Source: Clostridia bacterium (GTDB lineage: Bacteria > Bacillota > Clostridia > TANB77 > CAG-465). Taken from it: 64,000 bases of DNA. Positions 63,908 through 64,000 of this stretch are shown piece by piece. The stretch lies in NCBI GenBank assembly GCA_026415435.1, contig JAOAHC010000014.1:1-64000 (forward strand). The letters are read 5' to 3'. A program made the position numbers and the translations under genes. Below the pieces are notes generated by a model that saw only the letters and a list, made by a program, of their open reading frames with translations, did no database searches and had not been told where the DNA came from. The stretch's first letter is position 1, and every line of letters begins with the position of its first letter.

Positions 63908-64000
63908 AAGAATTTTACCTGCAAATTCTTCCATTTTTTCTCTTGTTTCAAGATTATATTCTTGAGCTAGTTCTGTAATTGATTGAGTCATACCCCATAA
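63890..64000 (-). CDS. Partial gene at window edge
   Basis: The 3' end of a minus-strand gene that remains open to the window edge. The visible part, possibly from an internal ATG at 63991, reads MTQSITELAQEYNLETREKM and ends FAGKILLAKAV. It is helical and acidic. Its end overlaps the promoter that serves the next unit. Function unknown. Confidence 0.5.
   Translation of the reverse strand, partial: LWGMTQSITELAQEYNLETREKMEEFAGKILLAKAV

Overview
The window is a contiguous piece of a large, AT-rich (about 30% GC by eye) contractile-tailed phage (myovirus morphology) of a low-GC Gram-positive host, most likely a clostridium or a relative. The host call rests on strong AGGAGGTGAT-type ribosome sites with frequent TTG and GTG starts, heavy AGA/ATA codon use, Gram-positive-type wall hydrolases, and a Cache-like sensor domain of a kind I associate with clostridia. 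There is no integrase, no tRNA and no IS element. The genome continues past both ends.

Plus strand, 1 to 41607: the late (virion and lysis) module. The order is a short-repeat array, prohead protease with a very long C-terminal extension, two possible scaffold or inner-head proteins, a decoration-like protein, major capsid protein, neck and tail-completion proteins, tail sheath, tail tube, and two tape-measure chaperone frames joined by a well-supported -1 frameshift signal. Then come a 1747-residue tape measure with a glucosaminidase domain, LysM and hub proteins with an NlpC/P60 peptidase, a spike-like protein, a sigma-like factor lodged among baseplate genes, a gp25-like wedge protein, a J-like wedge protein, a further wedge protein, and a 2087-residue fibre with LamG and NHL-repeat propellers. 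A permuted papain-fold protein, a membrane Cache-like protein, and a holin/amidase/holin lysis set follow. Intrinsic terminators after the capsid, tube, tape-measure and pre-fibre genes probably tune stoichiometry.

Minus strand, 64000 down to 41633: the replication and early module, convergent with the late module at a bidirectional terminator (41601-41639). It holds the N-terminal half of a Rad50/SbcC-like ATPase with a zinc hook, a DnaE-type DNA polymerase III alpha subunit, a protein made of seven Myb-like helix-turn-helix repeats, the C-terminal half of the Rad50-like ATPase, and a 3D-domain wall protein. Next come a sliding-clamp-like protein, six small proteins each bearing a QxxMF/QxxLF clamp-binding-like motif, a second clamp-like protein, a primase-helicase, several one-gene membrane-protein units, a J-domain protein and a UvsW-like helicase.

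Five copies of a promoter-like motif, TGGTATAAGTAATAAAATA, lie on the minus strand, usually just after a terminator or gene end. One of them precedes a GC-rich 160-nt stretch that folds into several helices with a possible pseudoknot, the best candidate here for an undescribed non-coding RNA. The other main candidate for a new system is the clamp gene followed by the six clamp-motif proteins. All functions are read from sequence patterns only; no database search was possible.
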